64,000 nt of DNA from Acidobacteriota bacterium (GTDB taxonomy: Bacteria; Acidobacteriota; Terriglobia; Terriglobales; Acidobacteriaceae). Numbering within the stretch: position 1 is the stretch's first letter; each line of letters begins with the position of its first letter. A program made the translations under genes and the position numbers. Below are positions 1 to 10,100 of this stretch, piece after piece. Under the pieces are notes generated by a model. It was not told the DNA's origin. It searched no databases and was given only the letters and a program-made list of their open reading frames with translations. The stretch spans positions 62,001 to 126,000 of the forward strand of contig JAFDVP010000012.1 of the NCBI GenBank assembly GCA_018268895.1, in the 5' to 3' direction.

Positions 1-1
1 G

Positions 2-361
2 CTTTTACCGCACGTCACCCGCCTTGTGCCGGTCGCGGACCGCTACTTCTCGGCCAAGGCCGCCAGCGAGAGCGCCAACGAGGCCGCCTTCGCGGCGATG
101 GCCGATGGCGTCCGCGGCGATCTCGGCCAGGTCGCGGCCGCCCATGCGGGCCTCTACCGCAAGCTGCAGGAGCAGGGCAGCCAGATCGCCGTCCTCTCCG
201 AAGATGTGCGTATCGCCCGGGCTTCGGCGGAGCAGAGCGAGCGGCGTGTGCAATCGCTGACGGCAAAGGTCGACTCGCTCGGTCTCTGGCTGAAGCTCAG
301 CACCGGCCTCGTCGTCGTCCTTCTGGCGCTGGTCGTCGTTCTGTTGGTGCGCAGCCACTAA
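2..361 (+). CDS. C-terminal end of an unknown membrane-anchored protein (5' truncated by window)
   Basis: The frame is open from base 2 to a TAA at 359-361, giving the last 119 residues of a protein whose start lies outside the window. A GTG at base 26 could be read as a start, but the frame is open before it, so a longer gene is more likely. The visible part is a helical, Ala/Glu/Arg-rich stretch of coiled-coil character, followed by one strongly hydrophobic segment (about residues 97-116) and a short basic tail ending SH. That fits a single C-terminal membrane anchor with the bulk in the cytoplasm. It ends 30 bases before mqnC on the same strand. I do not recognise the family. Confidence 0.6.
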   Translation, partial: LLPHVTRLVPVADRYFSAKAASESANEAAFAAMADGVRGDLGQVAAAHAGLYRKLQEQGSQIAVLSEDVRIARASAEQSERRVQSLTAKVDSLGLWLKLSTGLVVVLLALVVVLLVRSH

Positions 362-391
362 GCGTAGCCGCTTCCGGCGTAAAATAGGTTC

Positions 392-1438
392 ATGGGTATC
401 AGCCGCGAACAGGCGCTCGACTGCTTCAGAAGCGATGACTTGATTGGGATCGGCATGGAGGCCGACGCGGTGCGCCGCCGCCTGCATCCCGAGGGCGTGG
501 TCAGCTACATCATCGACCGCAATATCAACTACACGAACTTCTGCACCGAGTACTGCACGTTTTGTGCTTTTTATCGTCCGCTGAACGGAAAGATGGCCGC
601 CGAAGGCTACATCCTCGATTTCGAGACGATCTACGACAAGATCCGCGAGACCGAGGAGATGGGCGGCACCGGCGTGCTGATGCAGGGTGGCCTGCATCCC
701 GACCTGAAGATCGACTGGTTCGAGCGCCTCTTTCGCGGAATCCGCGAGCGTTTCCCCAGCATCTGGCTGCACTGCCTCTCGGCGAGCGAGATCCTTGCCA
801 TCGCCGAGTACTCCGAGCTGAGCCTGCGCGACACCATCATGCGCCTGCGCGATGCCGGATTGCAGTCGATCCCCGGCGGCGGAGCGGAGATCCTCGACGA
901 CGAGGTGCGTCACCGCATCGCACGGCTGAAATGCAAGACGCAGGATTGGGTGGACGTCCACCGCACCGCCCACGAGCTTGGTATGCGCACCACCGCGACG
1001 ATGATGTTTGGCGTCGGCGAGACCTTCGAGCAGCGCATGAACCACTTCGAGGTCGTGCGCCGCCTGCAGGAAGAGACCGGCGGCTTCACCGCCTTCATCC
1101 CCTGGAGCTTCCAGCCGCACAACACCGCGCTCGGCGGCCGCGGATGGGACGAGGCCACCTCGGTCGAGTACCTCAAGACGCTGGCCATCTCGCGCATGGT
1201 CCTCGACAACATCGAGAACGTGCAGGCAAGTTGGGTGACGCAGGGCCTCAAGGTGCTCCAGATGGGACTGCGCTTCGGCGGCAACGACGTCGGCTCGGTG
1301 ATGCTCGAGGAAAACGTAGTCAAGGCCGCCGGAACCTCCAACTGCACCACCGAGGAGGAGCTGCGGCGGATTATCCGCGATGCGGGATTCAAACCCGTGC
1401 AGCGCGACACGCTGTACCGGACGATGTTCCTGAACTAG
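392..1438 (+). CDS. mqnC: Cyclic dehypoxanthinyl futalosine synthase MqnC (radical SAM)
   Basis: 348 residues, full length for MqnC. The radical-SAM cluster motif CxxxCxxC is present at Cys51, Cys55 and Cys58 in the context NINYTNFCTEYCTFCAFYR, which is typical of the MqnC/MqnE/CofH group. The family converts dehypoxanthine futalosine to its cyclic form in the futalosine (mqn) route to menaquinone. Near-relatives MqnE and CofH share the motif; the YIIDRNINYTNFC opening and the C-terminal region favour MqnC. No other mqn gene is visible here. The cell is therefore inferred to make menaquinone by the futalosine path rather than the classical men path. Confidence 0.92.
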   Translation: MGISREQALDCFRSDDLIGIGMEADAVRRRLHPEGVVSYIIDRNINYTNFCTEYCTFCAFYRPLNGKMAAEGYILDFETIYDKIRETEEMGGTGVLMQGGLHPDLKIDWFERLFRGIRERFPSIWLHCLSASEILAIAEYSELSLRDTIMRLRDAGLQSIPGGGAEILDDEVRHRIARLKCKTQDWVDVHRTAHELGMRTTATMMFGVGETFEQRMNHFEVVRRLQEETGGFTAFIPWSFQPHNTALGGRGWDEATSVEYLKTLAISRMVLDNIENVQASWVTQGLKVLQMGLRFGGNDVGSVMLEENVVKAAGTSNCTTEEELRRIIRDAGFKPVQRDTLYRTMFLN

Positions 1439-1490
1439 CTTCTAATCATTCATTTAGATAAGAGTCTCTAACCCCCTCCCGCAATCTATC

Positions 1491-1506
1491 TGATATTCTG
1501 ATATTC
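1491..1506. promoter_or_regulatory. Tandem 8-bp repeat upstream of the antitoxin gene (possible operator)
   Basis: TGATATTC occurs twice back to back at 1491-1498 and 1499-1506, just before the AGAGG ribosome-binding site (1507-1511) of the AbrB-type antitoxin. Antitoxins of this type commonly bind repeats in their own promoter, so an autoregulatory operator is plausible. The role is inferred only from position and repetition. Confidence 0.35.
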
Positions 1507-1518
1507 AGAGGTTCTGCC

Positions 1519-1890
1519 ATGGAGACGGTCAAAATGGGCAAGCGGGGGACGCTGGTTCTCCCGGCAAAGCTTCGCAAGCAGTTCGGGCTTGAAGATGGTT
1601 CTCTGCTGGTTACGGAAGTAAAAGAGGGCGAGATCCGGCTCCGTCCAGCCGTTGCGTATGAGGTGGAGATTTACACGCCAGAGCGCAAGGCCGAGCTTCT
1701 GCTGAACAGCGCCATGACGAAGGAAGAGTGGGACGAGATTGCCCTTGATATACGGTCGTGGGGCCTTGATCCGATGAATATTCCCGGAGTGGATCGAGAC
1801 CAGCGAGAGAAGCTGCGTACAGACAAGGAATGGTCTGAACGGGTGCGTCAGGCAAAAGCCGACTCTGCAAAGGCCAGACGTAGTGTCTGA
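1519..1890 (+). CDS. AbrB/MazE-type DNA-binding antitoxin (VapB-like)
   Basis: 123 residues. Residues 1-46 form a swapped-hairpin AbrB/SpoVT domain: VKMGKRGTLVLPAKLRKQFGL, then a glycine-rich turn and a second strand. The remaining roughly 75 residues are charged and helical, long for an antitoxin but suitable for wrapping a partner toxin. The ATG has a good AGAGG site seven bases upstream. The stop codon overlaps the GTG of the PIN-domain gene, the usual coupled antitoxin-toxin layout. It probably neutralises that toxin and represses the pair's promoter. Confidence 0.82.
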   Translation: METVKMGKRGTLVLPAKLRKQFGLEDGSLLVTEVKEGEIRLRPAVAYEVEIYTPERKAELLLNSAMTKEEWDEIALDIRSWGLDPMNIPGVDRDQREKLRTDKEWSERVRQAKADSAKARRSV

Positions 1891-2305
1891 GTTCGCTCAC
1901 CTTAACGCATATCTCGACGCGAATGTCTTATTTTCAGCCTCGCACTCGCCCGCGAGCCGTCTTTTGCAGCTATGGCAGTTGATGAATCTGTCACTGACTA
2001 CCTCAGCGTACGCAATCGACGAGGTGAGAAAGAACATTCTCAACGGTCATCACCAACGCTTCACCGCTCTCTTGACGAAGACACAACTCGTCAGCGATGC
2101 CAATCTGCAATTTATCCCGGCTGACGTTGTGTTGGCAGAGAAAGACCGACCTATATTGGCAGCAGCAATCGCAGCGAGCGTCGATTTCCTTGTGACCGGC
2201 GACAAGAACCACTTCGGGCATCTGTACAACTCCCGAATTGCGGGCGTCGCTATTGTCGCGCCGGCAGATTTTCTGAACCAGAACGCCCACCGCCTGATTC
2301 TGTAA
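1883..2305 (+). CDS. PIN-domain ribonuclease toxin (VapC-like)
   Basis: 140 residues starting at a GTG that overlaps the end of the antitoxin gene by 8 bases. The acidic residues expected of a PIN nuclease are visible: Asp in YLDANVLF, Glu in AIDEVRKN, the KDRPILAAA segment, and Asp in LVTGDKNHFG. PIN toxins of the VapC class cleave structured RNAs when not bound by antitoxin. The pair looks intact, with no frameshift. The substrate cannot be read from sequence. It could also be a non-toxic PIN protein, but the coupled AbrB partner argues for a toxin-antitoxin module. Confidence 0.82.
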   Translation: MSEFAHLNAYLDANVLFSASHSPASRLLQLWQLMNLSLTTSAYAIDEVRKNILNGHHQRFTALLTKTQLVSDANLQFIPADVVLAEKDRPILAAAIAASVDFLVTGDKNHFGHLYNSRIAGVAIVAPADFLNQNAHRLIL

Positions 2306-2333
2306 GCGTCACGTACAATTCGTTGAAGGGTTA

Positions 2334-4025
2334 GTGTTGCACTCTGGAGCTCCGTTCCTGTCCTACATCTTCCAATCGGTTTCCAATCATGCTATGGCGA
2401 TGTCGCTCATGGCCCCGCACGGGCTCAGCCATTACTGGAAGACGCACTATCTCGACCAGACCTTCAAGGGGCTCTATCGCTGGAACGGCTTCGACATCTG
2501 CCTGCTGATTCCGTATTTCATCGTGATGGTGATCCTCGCCTTCTACGGAATCCACCGCTATCAGCTTGTATGGCTGTACTACAAGAACCGCAAGAACGCC
2601 GCGAAGTGGGACCAGCCTCCTGCGCGCTTCGCTGAGGGCGAGCTTCCCTTCGTCACCATCCAGCTCCCGATCTTTAACGAACAGTTCGTTATCGACCGGC
2701 TGATCGACGCCTGCTGCCGGCTTGACTATCCCCGCGACCGGTTCGAGATCCAGGTGCTCGACGACTCCACCGATGAGACGACGATGGTCGCGCAGCAGAT
2801 CGTCGAACGCTACGCGCGCGGCTTCGCCGGCATGGAGCCGCAGCCGATCGTCTACATCCATCGCACCAACCGCCACGGCTTCAAGGCTGGTGCGCTCGAC
2901 GCGGGGCTAAAGGTTGCCAGGGGCGAGTTCGTCGCCATCTTCGACGCCGACTTCGTCCCTCCGAGCCAGTGGGTGATGCAGGTGATACACCACTTCGCCG
3001 AGCCCGGCATCGGCATGGTGCAGACACGCTGGACGCACCTGAATCGCGACTACAGCTTCCTGACGCAGGTCGAGGCCATCCTGCTCGACGGGCACTTTGT
3101 GCTCGAGCACGGCGGACGCTCGCGCGCGGGGGTCTTTTTCAACTTCAACGGCACCGCCGGAATGTGGCGTCGCGAGACCATCGGCGACGCCGGTGGCTGG
3201 CAGCACGACACGCTCACCGAGGACACCGACCTCAGCTATCGCGCGCAGATGAACGGCTGGCACTTCAAGTATCTGCAGGATGTCGAGTGCCCCGCCGAGC
3301 TTCCCATCGAGATGACCGCCTTCAAGACGCAGCAGGCACGCTGGGCCAAGGGACTCATCCAGACGGGCAAGAAGATTCTGCCGCGCGTGATGAAGAGCGA
3401 CCAGCCGTGGCACACCAAGCTCGAGGCCTGGTACCACCTGACGGCGAATATCAGCTACCCATTGATGATTATCCTCTCCGTGCTGCTGATGCCCGCGATG
3501 ATTATCCGTAGCTGGCAGGGCTTGCTCCAGATGCTGCTGATCGACCTGCCTCTCTTCATGGCGAGCACCATGTCTATCTCGAGCTTTTATCTCGTAAGCC
3601 AGAAAGAACTTTTCCCAAAGAAGTGGGGCAGGACCTTCCTCTATCTCCCCTTCCTCATGGCGTTAGGCGTCGGCCTTACGATCACCAACACCAAGGCCGT
3701 GATGGAAGCGCTCTTCGGCGTGCAGTCTGCCTTCGCGCGCACGCCGAAGTATCGCGTCGCCAAGAAGGGCGAGAAGAGCCAGGCGAAGAAGTATCGCAAG
3801 CGCCTCGGCATCATTCCATGGATCGAGCTGGCCATCGGCTGTTACTTCGCAGCTACCGTCTGGTACGCGATCACGACAGAGAACTTCTTCACCGTCCCCT
3901 TCCTCGTGCTCTTCGTCTTCGGCTACTGGTACACGGGGCTGCTGAGCCTGTTGCAGGGCCGCTTTGAGCGCTTCGGCACTGCGGGGCAGGAGTTGCACGA
4001 GAAGCCGTACCCTATGGGAATCTAG
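2334..4025 (+). CDS. Family 2 membrane glycosyltransferase, cellulose-synthase-like
   Basis: 563 residues. A hydrophobic segment near residues 56-80 is followed by a GT-A catalytic domain (about 105-345) with the processive GT2 motifs: VLDDSTDE (142-148), FDADF (203-207), TEDTDL (295-300) and QQARW (333-337). Several membrane segments follow (about 365-550). This D,D,D,QxxRW layout is that of cellulose, glucomannan or curdlan-type synthases using a nucleotide sugar. No PilZ domain, BcsB or cellulase partner is nearby, so the product is unknown. A GTG at 2334 with GAAGGG upstream is taken as start; ATG codons at 2394 and 2400 are alternatives. The next gene starts 16 bases downstream. Confidence 0.8.
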   Translation: MLHSGAPFLSYIFQSVSNHAMAMSLMAPHGLSHYWKTHYLDQTFKGLYRWNGFDICLLIPYFIVMVILAFYGIHRYQLVWLYYKNRKNAAKWDQPPARFAEGELPFVTIQLPIFNEQFVIDRLIDACCRLDYPRDRFEIQVLDDSTDETTMVAQQIVERYARGFAGMEPQPIVYIHRTNRHGFKAGALDAGLKVARGEFVAIFDADFVPPSQWVMQVIHHFAEPGIGMVQTRWTHLNRDYSFLTQVEAILLDGHFVLEHGGRSRAGVFFNFNGTAGMWRRETIGDAGGWQHDTLTEDTDLSYRAQMNGWHFKYLQDVECPAELPIEMTAFKTQQARWAKGLIQTGKKILPRVMKSDQPWHTKLEAWYHLTANISYPLMIILSVLLMPAMIIRSWQGLLQMLLIDLPLFMASTMSISSFYLVSQKELFPKKWGRTFLYLPFLMALGVGLTITNTKAVMEALFGVQSAFARTPKYRVAKKGEKSQAKKYRKRLGIIPWIELAIGCYFAATVWYAITTENFFTVPFLVLFVFGYWYTGLLSLLQGRFERFGTAGQELHEKPYPMGI

Positions 4026-4041
4026 TCTTCGTGGAGGGCGC

Positions 4042-5409
4042 GTGAAAACGGTCTTACACACGGTAGCAATCATTCTTGTCGTCGCGAGCAGCACATGCTT
4101 CGCTCTCGACTCCGTTCCCAAACCTGAGTACCGGCAACGCCGCGTGGCGCTCGCCGAAAAACTCCACGGCGGCGTCGCCATCCTCTTCGCCGCCGAAGAG
4201 CCTGTACTCGACTTCATGCCCTACCGCCAGGACGAGGATTTCTACTACCTCTCCGGCTGGAACGAACCAGGGGCTGCCATCGTTCTGATCCCTGCCGTTG
4301 AAGCAGTCGCGGAGACTCCCGGTACTGCTCTCGGCGGCCGCGCAGCGCAAGCCTATCGCGAGATTCTCTTCCTGCCCTCGCGTAATCTTCGCACTGAGAA
4401 GTACACAGGCCCAAAGATGGATGCTGCCACTCCGGGCGCACCAGCAGCAACCGGCTTTGACGAAGTGCTTCCCATGACAGAGATGCCGGAGGTTCTCAAC
4501 AAATTGATCTCCGGCGACCGTGCGCGGCTACGGAATGTCTGGACGGAGAAAGGTTCTGCACAAGCAGCAGCAACACTTGGATTTCTCGGGGCTACGCTAG
4601 GCACAAGCGCAATCGAGTCCTCTGGCGACGTTGCACAGCTCCTCATCCCCATGCGAGCAATCAAATCTCCTGCCGAAATTGAGTTGCTCCGCAAAGCCTC
4701 TGACGCTTCGATTGCAGCGCAACTCGCCGGGATGCGCGCCATCAGGCCTGGCGTCCGTGAGCGCACCATTGCAGGCATCGAGGTCGCGAAGATGATGGAG
4801 GATGGTTGCGAGCGTGTAAGCTACGCGCCGATCGTCGGCTCTGGTCCCAACTCCACCATGCTGCACTACAGCGACAACTCGCGCGTCATGCAGTCCGGCG
4901 ACACCGTCGTGATCGACGCCGCCGGCGAGTACAGCATGTACGCAAGCGACATCACCCGCACTATGCCGGTCAACGGGCACTTTACCCCGCGTCAGCGGGA
5001 GATTTACAACATCGTACTTGGAGCGCAGCGTGCAGCTGCGGCCGCGTTTGTCGCAGGCAAATCGAAGATCAACGACCCGCAGCGCAAGCAGGCAGACTCG
5101 CTCGACCAGGTTGCCTTCGCCTACGTCAACGCGCACGGCAAGGACCTCCACGGCCAGCCGCTCGGCCAGTACATGGTCCACGGCCTGGGCCACCTCGTCG
5201 GCATCAATGTGCATGACCCCTGGGACTACACCAAGCCGCTCGATAAAGGCATGGTCTTCACCATCGAACCGGGTATCTACATCCCCGAGGAAAATATCGG
5301 CATCCGCATCGAGGACGTCTTCTACGTCGACGGGGACGGCAAGCTCGTGGACCTGATTGCGAAGCTCCCACACGAGGCATCCGAGGTCGAAGCGGTAATG
5401 CGGCAGTAG
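4042..5409 (+). CDS. Exported Xaa-Pro aminopeptidase, M24B family
   Basis: 455 residues from a GTG at 4042 preceded by GGAGGG. This start gives a clean Sec signal peptide (MKTVLHTVAIILVVASSTCFA) that the longer reading frame would bury. An aminopeptidase P N-terminal domain is followed by a pita-bread M24 domain. Metal ligands are visible: Asp in VVIDAAGEY, Asp in SDITRTMPV, His in HGLGHLVGINVHD, Glu in FTIEPGIY and Glu in GIRIEDVFYV. The enzyme removes an N-terminal residue before proline, using two metal ions. Export suggests it acts on peptides in the periplasm. It may be co-transcribed with the glycosyltransferase before it. Confidence 0.88.
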   Translation: MKTVLHTVAIILVVASSTCFALDSVPKPEYRQRRVALAEKLHGGVAILFAAEEPVLDFMPYRQDEDFYYLSGWNEPGAAIVLIPAVEAVAETPGTALGGRAAQAYREILFLPSRNLRTEKYTGPKMDAATPGAPAATGFDEVLPMTEMPEVLNKLISGDRARLRNVWTEKGSAQAAATLGFLGATLGTSAIESSGDVAQLLIPMRAIKSPAEIELLRKASDASIAAQLAGMRAIRPGVRERTIAGIEVAKMMEDGCERVSYAPIVGSGPNSTMLHYSDNSRVMQSGDTVVIDAAGEYSMYASDITRTMPVNGHFTPRQREIYNIVLGAQRAAAAAFVAGKSKINDPQRKQADSLDQVAFAYVNAHGKDLHGQPLGQYMVHGLGHLVGINVHDPWDYTKPLDKGMVFTIEPGIYIPEENIGIRIEDVFYVDGDGKLVDLIAKLPHEASEVEAVMRQ

Positions 5410-5470
5410 ATTTTTCTCTACGCCTGCATCTCCATCCGCTATCCTGAATCCTTATTATTCCTCGCTCACC

Positions 5471-5857
5471 ATGCTCACAGCGGCGCTGATCGTCGTCTCG
5501 CTTGTCCTCGGATATGTCGTTACCGTGGCGCTTTCGATGGTTTCGACGTTCGCGATCGTCCACTTCAGGCGCGGCCTCGTCGTGCAGGACCGCCGTCTGC
5601 GCACGCGTTACAAGTTGCTTCAGGACCTTCTCTGGATCGTGTATTCGGCTGTTGGAGGATATCTTGCATTGTTGGCGGCAAACCATGCGCCTCTCCCGCT
5701 GACAGCCATGCTGCTCGCCGCGATCCTCATCCTCGTGCTCTGGAAGAACTCCCAGGAAACCAGGCAGGTCGGGCTGCTGTATATGCTGCTTACGAGTGCG
5801 TGCATCATCGCCGGCATCGCGGCTGCCTACATGCTAAGAATCTGGCAAACTCATTGA
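5471..5857 (+). CDS. Small integral membrane protein of unknown function
   Basis: 128 residues with four predicted membrane helices (about 4-28, 52-68, 74-90 and 98-121) separated by short loops; the first loop is basic (FRRGLVVQDRRLRTRYK). It lies 61 bases after the aminopeptidase on the same strand and is followed by a strong terminator, so it probably ends that transcription unit. I do not recognise a family. Confidence 0.6.
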   Translation: MLTAALIVVSLVLGYVVTVALSMVSTFAIVHFRRGLVVQDRRLRTRYKLLQDLLWIVYSAVGGYLALLAANHAPLPLTAMLLAAILILVLWKNSQETRQVGLLYMLLTSACIIAGIAAAYMLRIWQTH

Positions 5858-5932
5858 ACGAGCTTTTGCAGGACATACCGCCATGGTTGCACCGCGTCAT
5901 TAAAACCGCGCGAATGGGGCACCGTCCGGGTG

Positions 5933-5967
5933 AATAAAGCGCCCGGCACGCAGCCGGGCGCTTTATT
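5933..5967. terminator. Bidirectional rho-independent terminator
   Basis: A perfect 15-bp inverted repeat (AATAAAGCGCCCGGC, loop ACGCA, GCCGGGCGCTTTATT) lies between two converging genes. A/T runs on both sides let it work in both directions. Confidence 0.88.
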
Positions 5968-5985
5968 GGTTCAAGAATCCAGAAC

Positions 5986-6948
5986 CTACCAGCGGATACC
6001 AACCGTGACCGGCATGTATCCCGTACGCTTGTTGCTTTCTGGGTAAAGCCCACCCACCGAATTTTGACTTGGCTGATTGTTCACCCATACGTAGCGCGCC
6101 TCCGCATAGAGGTTCTCCGATGCGAACCGCGACAGCCGGTAGGTAAAACCGATGCCGCCGTTGAGGCCACCCGCGTTGTTCGAGTAGTGGTCGAAGACCT
6201 GGTTCTGGGTGAAGCTGTAGCAGAAGCCGTAGAAATCGCAGTAGACGCCCTGCTGGGGCAGCGTCCAGTTTGCCACCTTGCGATAGAAGCCGCCGCCGCC
6301 GATCACGTATGCGCCCATCGCATCGCCCTGATAGAAGGTGTATCGCGGATTCAACGTGAGGGACCAGACGTGCGTGCTTCCGTCGAGTCCCGTGAAGTCG
6401 ACGGGCGTGCCATCCTGATTCACGAGTCCCAGAGCGTTATAACGAGCAAACTGGCGATTGATGTTGCTCAGCGAGTCGTTGAACTTGTCGTAGTTGTACT
6501 CGACCTGAACGCCAAATTTTTTGTTCAGATTGTATGAACCTGCGACCTGAAAGTGCCAGTTGACCGTAAGGTCCTTCGCCGTGGAACCAGTGGGAGCGTC
6601 GAAGCCGCCGCCGACGGCAAAGGAGTACTTCTTCGAACCGTCGGGATTGTGCATGCGGTCGCTGTAGTTTGTCCGTCCGTAGCGACGGCGGGGCGGAGGC
6701 TGCATCTCGCCGGCGCGAAAGTCGAAGTTCGTCGCGGATGCCATCTCTTCCGTTCCGGCGCTCGAACTGTAGTTGAGATCGGCGGGGCGGGAGAGGTCCA
6801 GCGGAGCCATCAGGCTCGCCTTTAGATCAACAGGCTTCACCTGAGGAGCGGCAGCAGTCTGCGCAGAGAGACCGGCAGCAGCGCTAAAAAAAGCGATCGC
6901 GGCAGTACGAACGATCAGCGTCGAGAAAGTTTGAGTTTTCAAGTGCAT
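5986..6948 (-). CDS. Outer-membrane beta-barrel protein
   Basis: 320 residues from an ATG at 6948, with GGGAG eight bases upstream and a clear Sec signal peptide (MHLKTQTFSTLIVRTAAIAF... ending GLSAQ). The mature part alternates polar and aromatic residues, is Gly/Asn/Tyr-rich, and ends in TVGIRW, the terminal aromatic expected for BAM-inserted barrels. It resembles OmpA/OprF-like or opacity-type eight-stranded barrels found in Acidobacteria. The specific role (porin, adhesin, structural) cannot be told. It has about 190 bases of its own upstream sequence, so is probably transcribed alone. An in-frame ATG at 6963 has no ribosome-binding site. Confidence 0.78.
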   Translation of the reverse strand: MHLKTQTFSTLIVRTAAIAFFSAAAGLSAQTAAAPQVKPVDLKASLMAPLDLSRPADLNYSSSAGTEEMASATNFDFRAGEMQPPPRRRYGRTNYSDRMHNPDGSKKYSFAVGGGFDAPTGSTAKDLTVNWHFQVAGSYNLNKKFGVQVEYNYDKFNDSLSNINRQFARYNALGLVNQDGTPVDFTGLDGSTHVWSLTLNPRYTFYQGDAMGAYVIGGGGFYRKVANWTLPQQGVYCDFYGFCYSFTQNQVFDHYSNNAGGLNGGIGFTYRLSRFASENLYAEARYVWVNNQPSQNSVGGLYPESNKRTGYMPVTVGIRW

Positions 6949-7086
6949 CCTTTTCACTCCCATTTGCTCTGATGCGGCAGCGACAACTTCTGGATGTAGT
7001 AACCCCAATTTATTGTGCTTGTTGTGTAGGACGCCGCAGATTCCGTTTTGGATGACAGACCTGGGTCGATTTGTGATGACAAACAG

Positions 7087-7120
7087 ATGGGGCACCATGC
7101 ACTCCGCAAGGTGCCCATCC
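7087..7120 (-). terminator. Hairpin just downstream of the RNase E/G gene
   Basis: Arms GATGGGGCACC and GGTGCCCATC pair almost fully around a 13-base loop, about 20 bases past the stop of the RNase gene. Only a broken T run (TCTGTTTGT) follows on the minus strand, so it may be a weak terminator or an mRNA 3'-end stabilising hairpin. Confidence 0.45.
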
Positions 7121-7139
7121 TTATTCTGCGACGTCAAAG

Positions 7140-10100
7140 TTAGTGGATATCGAACTGCTCCGGGTGAAGGCTTGGATCGGATTTGACGAGGATCGTCTTG
7201 CCTACGATCTCCTCCATCTCCTGCAGCCATTTGGTCGACGACTTCAACTGCTTGACGACATCCGGATGCACGCGCAGCATCACATCGCCGCGATCAAGAT
7301 GCTTCGCCATCTTGCGCATCTCGATGTAGATGTCGTTGCACACCGTCACCGGCGACTTCACCATGCCCGTTCCCGCGCACACGCCGCAGGTGGTCGAGAG
7401 CGTTCTCTCAAGCGACTGCTTCACGCGCTTGCGCGTAATGGCCACTAGACCAAAATCGTTAAACTGGAGGATCTTCGACGGCGCGCGGTCGCTCTTCAAC
7501 TCTTCTTCGAGCGCGGCCATCACGCGGTTGCGGTTCTTGCGCTCATCCATGTCTATGAAGTCGATGATGATGATGCCGCCAAGGTCGCGCAGGCGAATCT
7601 GGCGAACGATCTCAGGGATCGCATCGAGGTTCGTCTTCACGATGGTGTCTTCGAGGCGCGCCGTCTTGCCGACGTACTTGCCGGTGTTGATGTCGATCGC
7701 GACGAGCGCTTCAGTCTGGTTGATGACGATCGAGCCACCGGACTTCAGCCACACCTTCGAGCGCAGCGCCTTGTTGATCTCGTCCGTGATGCCGAACTGC
7801 TCGAACAGCGGCGTCTCCTTGGTGTAGAGCTTCACGCGGCGGATCAGCGACGGCTGGAAGCGCTGCAGGAAGCGCAGAATGCGCTCGTAGTTTTCTTCGC
7901 TGTCGACCCAGATCGCCGAAAAGTTGTCCGTCACCTGGTCGCGCAGAATGCGCTCGACGAGGTTCAGATCGTGATAGATCAGCGCGGGCGACTTCGACGA
8001 CTCCGAACGCTGCTTGATGTCGGCCCACAGATTCAACAGGAAGCGCAGGTCGGAGCGAAGCTCTTCTTCACTTGCGCCTGAAGCCGCTGTGCGAACGATG
8101 AAGCCGCCTGCGGCGTCACCCTTCTCGCTCAGCAGAATCTCCTTGAGGCGGCGTCGCTCGCCGTCGGACTCGATCTTGCGAGAGACACCCGTGTGGTTCA
8201 CCGTTGGCATGAATACGAGGAACCGTCCCGGCAGGGCGATGTGCGATGTGATGCGCGCGCCCTTCTTGGCAATAGGCTCCTTGGCGATCTGCACCAGGAT
8301 CTCCTGCCCCGGCTTCAGCAGCTCGCTGATCGCTGGAAGGTTCGTGGCCTGCATCGAGGTGCGGCCGCGTCCTCCACTGCGCTCGCGATCGCCGCCGCCG
8401 CCTGCATGACGCGCACGATCGCGCCCGCCACGGCGCCCATCGCGACGGCCGCGACGACGCTCCGAGTCACGCGTACGCTCCCGGGCCGGGGCTGCGCCAT
8501 CGGCTACGGCAGGCTCGCCTTCCTCAGCGTATTCCGCCTCATCGTCCAAAGCCGCTTCTTCTGTATCCAGAGCGTCCTCTTCCATGACTTCGGCATTGCC
8601 GTCGTATACGGCGTGCTCTTCCTCAAAGTCTTCCTCTTCGCCTTCGTCTTCGCCGGGACGAGTGATCTCATCGATCGACATCTCACGGAGCATGGCTCCC
8701 AGATCGGCGGCGCCCTCAAGCGTCTCCTCTTCGTCGAGGTCGTCAAGCTCCTCCACGGAAGATGCCTGTAGCGTGGTCGTATCGTAGTCCTCGTCGTCGA
8801 TCGCATCCTCTTCGGCTTCTTCAATCGACGCCGCGCCCTCTTCGAGCGCCTGGTGCTGTGCCTCCTGTTCCACGGGAGCAAATACCGGGGCGGTGGACTC
8901 CATCCAGCCGCTGGCGTGGATCGCTGTCACATCGTGGGCGGCTTCTGCTTCCTGCGCCTTGACGGTCTGCTCGTGAATTGCGGCAGCTTCCTCGATGGGA
9001 GCCGGAGAGACTTCAAGCTGCTCAATCTCCGCGTGAGGAAGCTCGGTGTGCTGCTCTACAACCTCCTCAATCTCTTCCACCGGAGCGCTCTGGCGAAACT
9101 CGCTCGGCGCAACTGGATCGACACGATAGGATGCCGAAGCTTCCACCGGCTCATATTCAGTCGGCTCAGCCTGTGCTTTGCTTGCAGCAGGGACAGTAGT
9201 TGTCTCGCTCTGCACCGCGGCCTCTTCGAGAGGAGCTACGTGCTCAACGGGAGCAGGCACAGCCTCCTGCTTCTCCGGTGCGCGGCGTCGCGAGAGCGAT
9301 TCGCCCGGCAGCACAAAACCTCCGTCCCATCCGGATGGAATCTCGTAGCCGGGGGCGGAAGGTGCCGCAACTGTGGGCTGCGGGGCTTTGACCTCGACGG
9401 ACGCAGGCTCTTCACCGCCTGCACGATACTTCGACAGCGATTCGCCCGGAAGAATAATTGGCTCGAGCTGCGACGGATCCTGGGCTGCGGCCGCATCGTC
9501 GGCTCCATAAGAAGACGTCTTCGGTTCAAACCCTCGCGGCGATCTGCGGCCGCCACGGTCGCGGTCGCGTCCGCCGCGACCACGATCATTGCGCCCACTG
9601 CGCTGCTCATTACGCTGGTCGTTACGTTGTTCGTTCTGGAAATCGGGGCGCCGTGAGCCGCGCACGAAATCCTGCTCCGAGTCGCCGTTCTCCTGCGCCG
9701 CGCCCTCCAACTCAATGCTCTCGGCAGCGATGCCGGGCTGCTCCTCCGCCCCATCAATCTCAAAGGAAGACTCGTAAGGATCCGCAGCTGCTGCATCGGA
9801 CGCATCTGCCTGCGGTTCGGTGCCCTGGGCCTGCTCACGAGCCTCACCACGCTGCCCGCGCCCGCGACGACGGCCCCTGCGGCCGCGCCAGCGACGGCTT
9901 CCATCCGCACCCGGAGCGCCTTCGCCGATCGGCTGGTTCTCCTCGGAGGCCTCTCCTGCGCTGAGGCTCTCGTCCGTGGCCGCCTCGGAGGCCTCAGGCG
10001 CGGCATACTCACCGTCACCCTGCCCGCGCCTGCCGTCGCGATCGCGGCGATTGCGATTGCGGTCCCTGCCACGGTCGCGATCCCGGTCTCCACGCTCGCC

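Noticed and set aside
5..1120. 371-residue minus-strand open frame opposite the first gene and mqnC
   Set aside because: It is antisense to mqnC and has the Asp/Val/Leu/His-rich composition typical of shadow frames in GC-rich DNA.
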